DNA of 64,000 nt from Cryptomeria japonica. Taxonomy: Eukaryota; Streptophyta; Pinopsida; Cupressales; Cupressaceae. Below, in pieces: positions 34,561-45,796 of the stretch. Made by a program: the position numbers and the translations under genes. The stretch spans positions 443,573,038 to 443,637,037 of the forward strand of contig NC_081413.1 in the NCBI RefSeq assembly GCF_030272615.1. The letters run 5' to 3'. The notes under the pieces were generated by a model. It saw only the letters and a list, made by a program, of their open reading frames with translations. It searched no databases and was not told the DNA's origin. Each line of letters starts with the position of its first letter. Position 1 is the first letter of the stretch.

Positions 34561-35880
34561 TTCAACACTCAAAAACCAAGCATCAAACAAAGTTAACTCC
34601 TGGGTGATCGACAATCGCTCATCCAAACACATTACAAGATTCAGAGAAGTGCTAGACTCCATGAAAGAGGAGAATGATGATGAAGTAACTATTGGAGATG
34701 ACTCTACACATCCAGTCAAAGGAGTTGGAACCTGCACCATCAAACTAAAGTCAGGTGTATCATTACAACTTAAAGGAGTACTATATGTTCCTAGCATCAA
34801 GAGAAATCTAGTCTCAATATCAGCACTCGAGGATAATGGATACAGAGTGACCTTCATGGACAACAGAGTATTGGCTTGGCCAAAGAATTCATCCATCAAG
34901 AAAGCTAAAATGATTGGTCAAAAATAAGGCTACCTGTATGAGCTATGCACATAGCCCAACTTAGTCCTAATCCATGAAACTACAGATGCTAATGAAGTCT
35001 AGCATAGAAGACTAGGCCACCTAAATTTTAGAGCTTTATCATTAATGGGAGACCTTTTCATAGGTCTACCTAAGTTAAAGAAATATCATTCAGGGGCATG
35101 CAAAGGATGTTCCCTAGGTAAAAATAATAAGGGTGTTTTTCAAAAAAGTACTAGGAAAACAAGTAAAATTTTAGAGTTAGTTCATTCTGATGTATGTGGA
35201 CCCATGTCCGCACCTTCTTTGGGGGGATTTTTGTATTATGTAATATTTGTTGATGACTACTCTAGGAAAACTTGGATCTACTTTTTGAAATGAAAATAAT
35301 AAGAAGAGATCCTTAATATGTTTAAAGAATTCAAATCACTAACAGAGAACTACTCAGGAAATAAAGTTAAAACCCTAAGAACTGATAATGGGGGGGAATA
35401 CACATCAGAATTATTTAAAGAGTTTTATCAAAATTCAAGGTTAAGAGGGAGTTAACAAGACCTTATAACCCTCAACAAAATGGAGTAGCTGAGAGGAAAA
35501 ATAGGGCAATTGTTGAAGCTGCCAAATCTATGATTCTTGATCAGAATCTAAATGTCAATCTTTGGGCAGAAGCAACTAGCATTGTTGTATATATTCAAAA
35601 CAGATGTCCTCACTCCCATCTTTAAGATAAGACCCTTCAGGAAGTCTTTACTAAATCAAAACCAGATATTAGCCACCTTAGGATATTTGGATGCCCACTC
35701 TATATTCATGTACCTAAAGAGAAAAGATTAAAATTAGAGCCTTCTAGAAAAAGGGGAATCCTTGTAGGATATAGTGAAACCTCCAAAGCCTATAGGATCT
35801 ATGTACCTGGTCAAAAAAATATTGAACTAAGTAGGGATGTGATCTTTGAAGAAGACTTAGCCTTCAAAAGAGCCTAAAGC
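34561..35880 (+). pseudogene. Copia-1 protease and integrase region (broken)
   Basis: The protease site reads WVIDNRSSKH at about 34600, degraded from the usual D-S/T-G motif. The GAG-pre-integrase/HHCC zinc region follows (RRLGHLNFRAL near 35010; CKGCSLGKN near 35100). The integrase core has HSDVCGPM (near 35185, first Asp), TDNGGEYTSEL (near 35380, second Asp) and a Glu in AERKNRAIVEAAKS (near 35490) after a frameshift. TAA at 34925 and others plus a 1-nt shift near 35435 disrupt it. Confidence 0.86.
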
Positions 35881-38668
35881 TCTCTCGACCCTTAAGTCTA
35901 TATCCCTACCCCTAGCATAGATAAAGATCCTACTCCTGAGCTTTAGAGGGAGAATCCTGAGGAAAATATAAGTGAAACTCAAAGTCCACCTAGAGAAAAC
36001 CTCAAGAAAAGACCACTATGGGCCACCAAGACTGTAACAGAAGCTCAGAAGTTTGTTGCTCCCTCAGGGACCTTCAGGGAAAGAAAAAGGCCAAATAAAT
36101 TCAATAGCTATGTTGCCCTTATGAATGATCTCTCTAAAGCCAAACCAAATAATATATCAGATGCACTTGAACATCAAATATGGAAGGATGATCCATGTCT
36201 GAAGAGTATCAGTCCATTATGAAAAATGATGTTTGGGAGATTGTTCCTAGGCCAACTAGGAAATCTATTGTTTCATCTAAATGGCTTTTCAAGATGAAAG
36301 ATGTTGCAGACGATAGTAATAAAAAACACAAGGCCAGATTTGTAGCTAGAGGGTTCTCACAAAGGGAAGGAATAGATTATGAAGAAATTTTTGCACCTGT
36401 TGCCAGGTATACATCAGTAAGAGTTGTATTAGCCATTGCAGCAGCAAAGGGGTGGAAGGTACACCAAATGAATGTTAAGACAACATTTATAAATGGTGAG
36501 ATCTCAAAAGAAGTCTACCTAGAGAAACCTGAAGGGTTTGAAATTCATGATGCAGAGTCTCATGTGTGGACTCAAGAAAGCTCTCTATGGGCTTAAATAG
36601 TCTCCCAGGGCCTTGTATGAAAGAATTGACACCTATCTCTCAGGACTAGGCTTCTCTAAGAATGATGCAGATCCTAATCTCCACTATAAAAGAAATAAAG
36701 GTGATATGCTAATATTGATTTTATATGTTGATGACTTATTAATCACAGGAAATGATCACCTTATAGATCAATGCAAGAAAGATCTATCCAAAGAATTTTA
36801 TATGAAGGACTTAGGAGTCCTTCATTACTTCCTAGGATTGGAATTATGGCAGAATTCTGACAATATTGTACTAAACCAAGGAAAGTATACCTTGGATATT
36901 TTGAAAAGATTCGAAATGCTAAACTGTGGGCCCATGACCTCTCCTATGGAAACCAATTTATATAAACTTAAAGAAGCAGTAGCAGAGTCACAACCCACTG
37001 ACCCTACTCAATGCAGACAGATGATTGGGTCCCTAATGTACCTGGTAAATACAAGGCTAGATATCTATTATGTAGTTAATGCTTTAGGTCAATTTATGTG
37101 TCAACCTAAGGAGATACACCTGGTTGCAGTAAAACACGTCATGAGATACCTACAAGGTACCCTAAACCTTGGTCTGAAATATGAGAAAGTTGATATAGAC
37201 CTACATGGATTTACAGATTCAAATTGGTCTGGAAGTGTGATTGACAGAAAAAGCACTTCAGGGTGTTCCTTCAGTCTAGGTTTAGCTATGATATCTTGGA
37301 TCACCAAGAAGCAGTCCTCAGTAGCCCAAAGCTCCACTGACGTAGAATACATTGCAGCTTATATGGCTGCCCGAGAAGAAGTATGGATTAAGAAGTTGCT
37401 TGTGGGTTTGTTTGAAGAACCTATGAAACCCATTGTTATACATTGTGAGGTGAACTCACAAAGCTGGTTCCCACTTTTTGGTACATCCTGATTTTTGCTG
37501 AAATCATAAATTTTTTAGAAAATATAATGATTTAAGCTTTAAGAGGTCCTATTTGAAGTAATTCATTGAAGAGAGTTAGATCAAAGGCTCTTAGATCAAA
37601 ATTTCTTGGATAGAACCTCTCTACTTCTAAATCATACTTGCAATGGAGTCTCGTTTGCATCTATAAAATGCTAATAAAAAACCAATTTTACATTATCTTT
37701 TGAGGGGTCAAACAAATTCATTTAGAAGTTTTGTTTTCTTAAGGATTTAGTCCTTATTATTAGCTTTCCAAATAGTATAATTTTTAATATATTTAATTTC
37801 ATTAATATATTTTTATTTTATTTTTTATGAATGTAGGTTTTTCACCGAACATGAACTTGTTTGTTCAATGCATTGGGAAAAATAGTAAAGTAATTCAAAA
37901 AAATTCTAAAAAATATCTATGCACTAGGTATTGATGTCTTCTTTCCAACAAAAAAAATAAAACTGAATTTTGATATATATAGAACAAGTTATGTGCTCAA
38001 ACGTACACCTATATCTAAATTATAATTAGTCAGATTTCAAAATTTAATAAAATAAAAAATATTCAACATATCACTATCAAACCAATTGCATGCCCTGGGT
38101 ATTGATGTTACAAACCAAAATTTAACAAAGATAAGTTTTTATCATATATAAAAAAAAAATTATACGTTTCGGGATGCAAATCACTCTTAAAAATTGTTGT
38201 TTGTTGTAAAAAACTACTTTTGAGGGAGATAGAAAAATTAATAAAATTTTATTCAAAAATATTTGAAAAAACTATATTTAGAATCTAAAAAAAAGATGTT
38301 ACAAATCACTAGTTTACATAATCTTCAAATTCTTAACGTTTTAAAAGTTATAGGTGTTGGAAAGTGAAGGTTTTTTGCAAAATGTTCATCTAAGTGTCAA
38401 AGTTGGTCAAAAAGTGGGAACCAGTATTGTGAGTTCACCCTGACATGACAATCAGAGTTGCATAAAACTTTCAGTAAATCCAGTGTTCCATGACAGATCC
38501 AAGCATATTGAGATTCCATACCACTATGTGCGAGATATGGTAGACAAGAATGTGATCCAATTAGAATATGTTTGTACAGGATATCAAATGACAGATATTC
38601 TGACCAAACCTCTTTCTAGAGTGAAGGTTGATCACTTCAGAAAAGGTTTAGGTATGATAGAAAGGTAA
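35881..38668 (+). pseudogene. Copia-1 reverse transcriptase and RNase H, interrupted by a hAT-like element
   Basis: RT blocks: VWEIVPRPTRKSIVSSKWLF (36230), ARFVARGFSQREGIDYEE (36335), KVHQMNVKTTFINGE (36460), and catalytic LILYVDDLLITGND at about 36715. The RNase H region has LHGFTDSNWSGSV (37200) and SVAQSSTDVEYIA (37320). It is cut at 37447, in the codons for VIHC, by the 1-kb element and resumes at 38443 to reach VFHDRSKHIEI, QMTDILTKPLS and a stop at 38668. A frameshift or stop near 36594 separates two RT halves. Confidence 0.88.
37448..38442 (+). mobile_element. Non-autonomous hAT-like DNA transposon (about 1 kb)
   Basis: 32-nt terminal inverted repeats at 37449-37480 and 38408-38439 match at 30 of 32 positions, each starting GGTGAACTCACAA and containing CTGGTTCCCACTTTTTG. 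The right end extends to CAGGGTGAACTC (read inward), the CAGGG start usual for hAT elements. The expected 8-bp target duplication ACATTGTG is intact at the left (37440-37447) and recognisable at the right as ACAT-GA with a 3-nt deletion. The inside is AT-rich with no transposase. Order of evidence: inverted repeats firm, hAT assignment likely. Confidence 0.75.
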
Positions 38669-39200
38669 TTTGCTTTGTAATCTGTATTTACATTTCAGTA
38701 AGATGTTTAATGTGTAAAATTCTTTGTCATGATAGGACATTTTGGATTTTATCCCCTGGGTTCATATTTAAGAGGTGACGATCTCTCAAGATAATGAACA
38801 CTTGTATGTACACATTACAAGGTGACGAACTTATGATGTCCAAACCAGTTATCATGTTGGATCTCTAGTGTGCCATGGATGTGTAGTGGTGAAACATTTG
38901 TATAAGATGTTAATGCACATACTGCAACTTGGATAATATGAGAATTTAATCTTTTCTCATATGATTATCCTTAAGTATTGTGTGTTTAGGCAATACTGAT
39001 ATCACATGCTTAGGTGATATCCTATCATCACAAGATTGACATGGTGAAATTTTGTATCATATGTTTAGGTGATACTTGATATCATGTGATTTGGTAATAT
39101 GATTTCCTAGAAAGTCAGATTGTGTAAAGAATACTAACCATCATTTGAATTGTGATGCTTGATATATTGTTTTCATTTATCTTACATAGCTAAGAGGGAG

Positions 39201-40040
39201 TGTTAATGCATGATAGCTTCGGTAAGATAAATGGTTGCATGAGAGATAAATAAAGTCTCTAATTCAATCATTTATCCTATCGATAAACTATCAGGAAAAC
39301 TTCAAGCTATTTTATTTGATGATAATTCTTCATTTGTATATGTCCAATCCACTTAGTTGATCAATGTTCGAACTATCGATAATCATATCATAGTATAGTA
39401 TATTGATTAATATTGGTTTGCATTATAAATGTGATCACCGATTATTATCGCGTTAACCATGTATCCCGATTTATATCAATTGAATCCTAAACAATAAACT
39501 AATGATGATTATCGGATTGTTATCAGGTGGCAAAGCATACAATGCTTAATATATAACTATTAGTTAAGTGATTGGTATTGGTTAAACAAGTCACTTAGAC
39601 ACCGATTGACATCGGTTAACATGTCAGGTAAATACTGATTGACATCGGTTATCATGCCAAGTAAATACCAATTGACATCGGTTATCATGCCATGTAAATA
39701 TTGATTGGCATTGGATACTAAGCTACATAGACCCCGATTAGTATCAGGTTGTTGATTAGAATAAACACTATTTGGTAATCAAAGGGTGTGATCAAGTAAT
39801 GTCTTGATCGGTCATGTCCATAAGACATGACCGGTCAAGGCATTGCTTGATCCTCCCCTCTTGCATATAGAAACCAATCGATATTTGTGAGAAGGAAATT
39901 GAAATCCATAAATGCTCCTCTCACCTGCCACACAAAAGAAGATAATCGGATTTATAAGATAAATAGATAATACATAGATAGAGAGAATATAAATTAGGAT
40001 ACATCTTGCATATTGAATTGAAAATTGAACATTATTAACA
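39201..40040 (+). repeat. Copia-1 3' LTR
   Basis: 840 bp, starts TGTTAATGCA after the purine run GCTAAGAGGGAG (39189-39200, polypurine tract) and ends ATTATTAACA. The palindrome-unit array is repeated at about 39401-39777. Confidence 0.92.
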
Positions 40041-41490
40041 ACTATAACAGGAAGGACCTACAATCACTTTGGGCAGAGATTGTTGAAGTGATTATGAGGT
40101 ACATTACTCTTTACGGATGCTACGCCAATATCTTCTCTAACCACTATGATATTAAATTATTTTAGGCATAACAAATAATTTATTTCCCTATCTGTTTTCT
40201 TCTCTTGAAAATAGACCGACGAATCATGCCAAAAATAGTGACAACCCTATTTTGCATGAGGGGTTAGCCATGCTCATCATGGAGTATGCTAAGTATCATG
40301 GGGTCAAGCCATCCCCGGTTGTCAAAACCCCCAATTCTCTGGGCAACCATAATGCACAATATGTGTCTGATATGGAGATGGAGGAAGAAGAGTTTGGTAT
40401 GGCTATGGATTAGGAGGACCTCAATGTCTCAGATGATCTGAAATACTATCCTTCTGAGGAGGAGGGCCACCAACAAAATATTACACCTAGCACTAGTAGC
40501 ACTAGAAGAAACAAACACCCCAGATGGGCGGCCAGTAAGTATAAAACTCCTAACCCCAATTTACAGGGTTGTTGCCCACCAAATACAAAAAATTCCAAAC
40601 TATGAAAAAATGGGGAAGCCAAGGGAGAGGAGAAGGAAATAAAGCTGGACATCCGTATTAACTTTGAACAAGAGGAATAGGGGGATACTAAAAAATAATC
40701 TAATTTTGATATTCTCCTTAATAACTCTATCAAAAGCCATGAAAATTGTTCTTTTTGGTTTAGTAAGGAGATCAATATGTTGAAGGAAGGAATTAAAGGC
40801 ATCATTGACACTTATACTAAGATGCCAATGCCAAGAAAAACTGACAGACTTCTCTGAATGACACAGAAACTTTAAAAAGGTGTTAAGATCATGAAAATAG
40901 ATCATGAATCAAGGATTGGTCAGTTTGAAATAAGCTTGGAAGAGATTAAGGGCAACCTAAAGAATCTGGTTGATATTAGCAAGGAAGCCATGAATAACAA
41001 CGCTTGGGGTCTTAAAAAGGTCAATGTGATGATTGTGGAGTAAAAAGGTCAATGCAATTATTGCGGACCAAAGGGATCAGTCCACAACCAGTATCCTACC
41101 CTCAAACCCCAAATAGAAGAAGAAAATCCAAGAGCCCAACTTGCAGGTTACAGGACCATAGGCCACTACTGGCCCCTATACGAGGACAAGAAGTAGGAAC
41201 TAGGAGAAGAGTACCTCTAGGTTCATCATGGATAAGATCGAGGAAATCAACAAGAGTATGATCCAAAAGAATTCGGAGTTGATGCAATCTCTTGTTTAGT
41301 GGTTTTTAGTTTTTCTCTATTACTGTTTTGTGTTTTTGTTGCATGGGCTTAGCCCCTATCTTTGTGGTTGTTTTGTCGTTGGTTCTGGATTGGCTAGCGA
41401 TTGTTTAATTTTTGTATTTCTCTCGGACTTTGAGTTTCAGGTCCCTATAAAACCCATTTATCATAATAAAAAATAAATAATCATTCTAAT

Positions 41491-42716
41491 GAAAATATTT
41501 ACTTCCACTTGCACTTGCCTCAATCAAACCTAATGCCATCATCACTCAAAACAATTGTAATCTTCAAATTATCTATTTGACTCAAACTATATTGTCAATT
41601 CTATCCTTGTAATACTATGTCATAACTCACCTACTTCAAGCAAACAAATACTATTATTTTAATGTTACAAAGGCAAGTACTCAACACTATATGACACTTA
41701 TTTAGAGTTCGAAATTACTTTTCTTTATCAATATTTGATCTTGAAATCAACATGGTTTAGCAATTCCATCATAGGCCATATCCATGGATTTGTATCTTCT
41801 TTACAGAAAAACATTTGACGTGATTTCCTATAGTGCATATTCTTATATATCAATTATTTACCTAATTCATTTTTGTTTTGCTTTATGATAAGGACCAACA
41901 ACATTTAACAATACACCTTTAGAGGGTTGCCAAATTTCAAAGTGTAGACACTACAATTATTCTCCTAATAATTGAACCCTAATTATCATCTTATTATCCA
42001 TTAAATACCATTTTCTATAGCATTAATTAATTATCATTACATTTACCAATACTAATTTTGTTATCACATTTATTGTTTATTACATCATCTATCTTTTATT
42101 ATAGTTATAATTAATTAATTAATTAATCAAATTAGAAATTAATTAATTTATTAATTAAAATATTTAATTATTTGATTAATTAAGAGCTAATTATACTTTT
42201 TCACTCAACAATTTTTTATTTATTTTGACAGTTAAATTCATCTTTGAATTAGTATTTATTTATTCATTTATTAATTTGAATATTTAGGAGATTGAAATAA
42301 TTATTGTTTTATTAGTTGAGTTGAATCCAAATTCAATCTAGATAACTCGAGAAAATAGATCTGAGCTTTGTGTTGATATTTATTTAGAAATATTGTTTTG
42401 AACAAAGAGATGAATCCAATATTTATATATAAAAATTACATTACAAACCGAAGGAATGTGGGCAAGTGAAAGATGCTTAAAACCATAAAGAAGATGTACC
42501 CATATAAAATATAAAGGTTGAAGATAGCCAAACGCAAGTGAATGAAAGTAAGACGTAAATGCAAATTAACTTCTCAACAAAATCTAGTGCGAAGATCATA
42601 TCCATAGCACGGCGAGACATAAATTGTAAGGTGTTAAAAGACTCCAGAGAGCTCCCCTGAATTCCAAAAACCATGTAATACTTCACATGTGCAATCACAA
42701 TACTGGTTAACTCTTT
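41491..42716. other. AT-rich spacer, no gene seen
   Basis: A/T-rich, with runs such as TTAATTAATTAATTAAT near 42112. No frame of interest was seen. Confidence 0.55.
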
Positions 42717-43149
42717 GCTTCCATTTTAGGTGAGTAGAAAAAGCGAGTGCAAACTGGCGATTGACAATAGTAATACCCAATTCTTTACTGCTTAAGTCTT
42801 TGCTATTATTCTGATGCCCTGCCCAGAGCTTCCATTTTAGGTGAGTAGAAAAGGCGACTACAAAATGGCGATACACGAAAATGGATCGGATCAGGGTTCG
42901 AATCCAGAGCGGGTCATTCTCGTTGTTAACAATAATAATACCCAATTCTTCTCCTCTGTCAAGAGACAGAGACAGAGAGAAAGAGATCATGAGCACTCTT
43001 TGACGGCAACGACAACACCCATCTTCTGCGCCAACACAGAAACTGGTGATCGCCTGTTTTCTTTTGCATCTCCTTTATTATTACATACTTTTGTTACTCT
43101 CTCTTTCATGTTATTAGTGTACATACTAGTTCTATCTAAAAACTCTTAT
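42717..43149 (+). other. Locally duplicated, GC-richer block with a small open frame
   Basis: A 25-bp sequence, GCTTCCATTTTAGGTGAGTA and 5 more bases, occurs at 42717 and again at 42828 (period 111). A second shared piece, AATACCCAATTCTT, occurs near 42771 and 42935. The second unit opens a frame from ATG 42865 (MAIHENGSDQGSNPERVILV) that looks unlike the surrounding debris and could be a first exon or a captured gene piece. A perfect pol III B box, GGTTCGAATCC, lies at 42895-42905 without a good A box. Confidence 0.4.
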
Positions 43150-43523
43150 CCTTTTTTTTAAATTCATCATAGTTCTATCATGTCAACAATAGTTATATTC
43201 TTCATTTTAGTAACTCCATTTTGTTGTGGAGTATCATTTCATGAATTTTATAAAAATCTAAATATTTATATTATTCAAATTCAGAATATTTATATCATTC
43301 AAATTGACATAATTATCTAACCTATAATTATCACTCTATTTTTCATCAAACTTCTTGAATCCTACAAATTGATTAAATAATATTGAATTTGTAGCTAAGC
43401 AATATACCCCTACTTTTTTGAGTAATCATCAACAAAGATTAAAAAGTACATTTACTTTCTCAAAGAAAATATTTCCATAAGACCACTTAAATCTATATCC
43501 ATATGAATTCTTTCAAGAGATTG

Positions 43524-43830
43524 TTTTTGATTAAATGAAAACAGGTTTTGAAGGGTCCCCAAAACCCTTTAAATCAGATGAAAAGAAAGATAAAGCTTGA
43601 AAGCACGGCCAATAAAACCAGCCCAAACAACCAACTACAAAGGCCCTCATTTGGCCTTGTGGGAATGAAGAGTCATATCAAACGAGGGCCTGGACATCTT
43701 TGAATGCTTTCCCTTAATAGTAATCCAACCATCTTCAAATTTAGCTGCCGCAACAGACCAATCCGAAGGGCCTAGCACTAATCTTTCCAGAGTGGAAAAA
43801 AGGGTATCATTTGTGCCATCACCCTATCTC
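43524..43830 (-). mobile_element. 3' end of a further LINE (5'-truncated)
   Basis: On the minus strand it ends GGGGACCCTTCAAAACCTG, then TTTTCATTTAATCAAAAA, resembling the ORF3-LINE 3' terminus. Before that a frame reads DTLFSTLERLVLGPSDWSVA and GWITIKGKHSKMSRPSFD, then a stop. This is not the ORF3 end seen in the other copies, so it is a related but distinct LINE lineage. It splits Copia-3. The right edge is approximate and no clear target duplication was found. Confidence 0.5.
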
Positions 43831-44691
43831 TAAATTATTTGAAAACAATACACTCTTCAAACGCTTCATTTGTATCTTTAATGAATGATAATCCTTAAGA
43901 ACACTCATTTTGTTGATTAAAAGTAAACCACTAAAACTAAGATGCCCATATCTTTGTTATTGGTTTTTTCTTTAGTTCACTATGCTAGTTTTTATGAGTC
44001 AAATATAGAGGAAAAATCCTATCACCTATCATTTATATTATTCAAACAATGAAATTATTTTTTTATTTATATTGTATCATGCACTTGTCTTCATTAAATT
44101 CTATATTGATAATTTTTTTATAACACATTTTAATAAATAGCTCCTTTCTAAGTGCTATAACTATTAGTTCTTTATTGATATGTTTTATGTCACAATGTCT
44201 AGCTATAATTGTAATAGTATCTACGCATTTGGTTGTGTTAGATTGATTGTCTTTGAATGCCATTTTGTTATTGTTATTTTTCATCTAAATTGATAAAAAA
44301 ATTCTCATTAGATGTCATAGAAGAATAAAAATCACAATCAATGTAAGATACATTATTTTCACTTTCCTTTGTATTGAAATAGAAAATGAGTAAACATTGT
44401 TTATCTTCAATGATATTTTAAATAATCATTTTTTCCATATCAAATTGTTTAATGTAATATTTTAGTTTATAGTCACTAAACTCATTACAATAAAAATATT
44501 GGACATCATTTTTTAATCACTATCTTTCACATTAATCTTATGTCTCTCCCTTTCTTTTAAAGTAGTACTTCTACTTCTAAAACATTACCTCTTCCTCAAG
44601 GAAGATTTGTTGGATTGATCTTTAGATTCTTTCTTATTTTTAGAAGTCGTCTCTAGATTCACTTTTTCTATGGTTCTTAAATAATATGTTT

Positions 44692-45551
44692 TTGATTAAG
44701 ATAAACGACTTTTATAGGGACCCGAAACCCAATGTCAAAGAGAAATACAAAAAATTAAATAGCCTCTAACCAGTCCAGAAACAACAACAAAACAACCATG
44801 GAAACAGGGGCCACACCCACATAGCAATAATAGAAAAACCTCTAACATGAAAAATAAAAGAACCACTAAACCAACGATTGCATCAACTCCTAGTTCTTGT
44901 GGATCATACTCTTGTTGATTTTCTCGAGCTCTTCCATGATGAACCTATAGATACACTTCTCGTGGTTCCTGCTCCTTATCCTCGTATAGGGGTCAATAGT
45001 GATTTGAAATCTCGTACCTTGCAATTTTGGATGCTGGATTTTCTTCTTTTGTTTTGATTCTAAGGGTGGGATACTAGTGACGGACTCAGGTCTTTGGTCC
45101 GCAATCATCACATTAACCTTTTTAAGACCCTCAATAGTATTATTCATGACTTCCTTGCTAATATCAACCAGATTCCTTAGGTTGCCCTTAATATTTTTCA
45201 AGCTTATTTCCAATTGACCAATCCTTGTTTCATAATTGATTTTCATGATCTTAACATCTTCTGAAATTTTATGTGTCATTCAGATAAGTTTATCAGTTTT
45301 TCACGGCATCGGTGTCTGAGTAAAAGTGTCACTAATACCCTTAATTCCTTCTTTCAGCATGTTGATATTCTTGCTGACCCAAAGAAGGCAATTTTCATGG
45401 CTTTTAATAGAATTATTAAGGAGAATATCAAAATGTGAGTCTTTTTTAGTACTCTTGTGTTCCCCTTGTTCAACATTAATGGGGATGTCAAGATTTATTT
45501 CCTTGTCCTTTCCCTTGGCTTCCCCTATTTTTCCTAATTTGTACTTTTTCA
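44692..45551 (-). mobile_element. L-E: short 5'-truncated copy of the ORF3-bearing LINE
   Basis: A perfect 18-bp target duplication, TTCTTAAATAATATGTTT, flanks it at 44674-44691 and 45552-45569. It is 860 bp long, begins inside ORF3 and ends with GGGTCCCTATAAAAGTCG, then TTTATCTTAATCAAAAA. Variable 5' ends with a constant 3' end across the five copies are the mark of target-primed reverse transcription. Confidence 0.88.
44883..45551 (-). pseudogene. LINE ORF3 C-terminal fragment in L-E
   Basis: Carries the second half of ORF3: INLDIPINVEQGEHKS, FDILLNNSIKSHENCLLWV, INMLKEGIKGISDTFTQ, then a TAG-bearing gap and MTHKISEDVKIMKINYETR, LRNLVDISKEVMNNTIEGL, a basic RIRSRNHEKC tract and FIMEELEKINKSMIHKN. 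One or two stops lie between the two open blocks (45301 and 45280). Sequence is closest to L-D. Confidence 0.8.
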
Positions 45552-45796
45552 TTCTTAAATAATATGTTTATTTTACCTCTTAGACTTGTTTTAGATGAAA
45601 TACTTGTTTAATTTTTATTTTTTGTTACTCTAATCTGTTCTTGGTATTTAACAAAATTCCACTTAATGCATTTATTTAAATAGTTGTGAGATCTATTAAA
45701 AAAATTGACTAGAGAAAGTACATCATACATTTTGGGAATAAATTACCTCAAAGCCTCTCCATAACATGTTTGTAAGTCACACCTTCACCTAAAATC

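Larger units (their letters stand above)
32800..40040 (+). mobile_element. Copia-1: LTR retrotransposon of the Ty1/Copia order
   Basis: LTRs at 32800-33632 and 39201-40040, both TGTTAATGCAT...ATTATTAACA; perfect 5-bp TSD ACTAT; initiator-Met primer-binding site. Internal order gag-protease-integrase-RT-RNase H is the Copia order. A hAT-like element interrupts the RNase H region (37448-38442). Stops and frameshifts in gag and pol make it non-functional. Host sequence on both sides is LINE ORF3 of L-D. Confidence 0.93.
32449..41299 (+). pseudogene. LINE ORF3 in L-D, split by Copia-1
   Basis: The first part, from ATG 32449 to 32799, reads MGRDKNKMEPTSYEKWEK, LVSYLERLHGNDPKVIDDFV and FYRERKVTEEAILTFFDKE. 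The second part, from 40041, resumes YNRKDLQSLWAEIVEVIM, then MRYITLYGCYANIFSNHY, and later the coiled coil (NMLKEGIKGIIDTYTKMPMP; KGNLKNLVDISKEAMNN) to a stop at 41297-41299. Besides the Copia-1 split there are several frameshifts and TAG/TAA stops. It groups with L-E by sequence (shared FDILLNNSIKSHENC), defining a second ORF3 subfamily apart from L-A/L-C. Confidence 0.76.
31693..41474 (+). mobile_element. L-D: 5'-truncated ORF3-bearing LINE, split by Copia-1
   Basis: Direct repeats AAATAATTATTCTAAT (31677-31692) and AAATAATCATTCTAAT (41475-41490), 15 of 16 identical, enclose it. It starts just upstream of the ORF2 RNase H, runs through ORF3 and ends with the family 3' terminus. Copia-1 (32800-40040) is inserted in ORF3 with a perfect ACTAT duplication (32795-32799 and 40041-40045). 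The LINE part is about 2.5 kb. It shows again that RNase H and ORF3 are joined in one element. Confidence 0.87.
43150..45796 (-). pseudogene. Copia-3: old Copia fragment, heavily decayed and invaded
   Basis: Read on the minus strand from right to left. Gag pieces lie at 45796-45570. A decayed zinc knuckle (YFYCNEFSDYKLKYY) lies near 44500, with conserved Cys/Gly/His replaced. A GAG-pre-integrase-like block (GHLSFSGLLLINKMSVLKDY) lies near 43930-43850. The integrase start (SLERIHMDIDLSG, then FLIFVDDYSKKVGVYC) lies near 43520-43400. It is interrupted by a LINE 3' end (43524-43830) and by L-E (44692-45551), and cut on the right by Copia-2; its Gag start reappears at 60547. Order and motifs fit Copia; the identity level is low. 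Confidence 0.6.

Noticed and set aside
42841-43161. Intact protein-coding gene with a hydrophobic C terminus
   Set aside because: The frame runs into low-complexity AT-rich sequence and no further exon or homology was recognised; kept only as a weak block.
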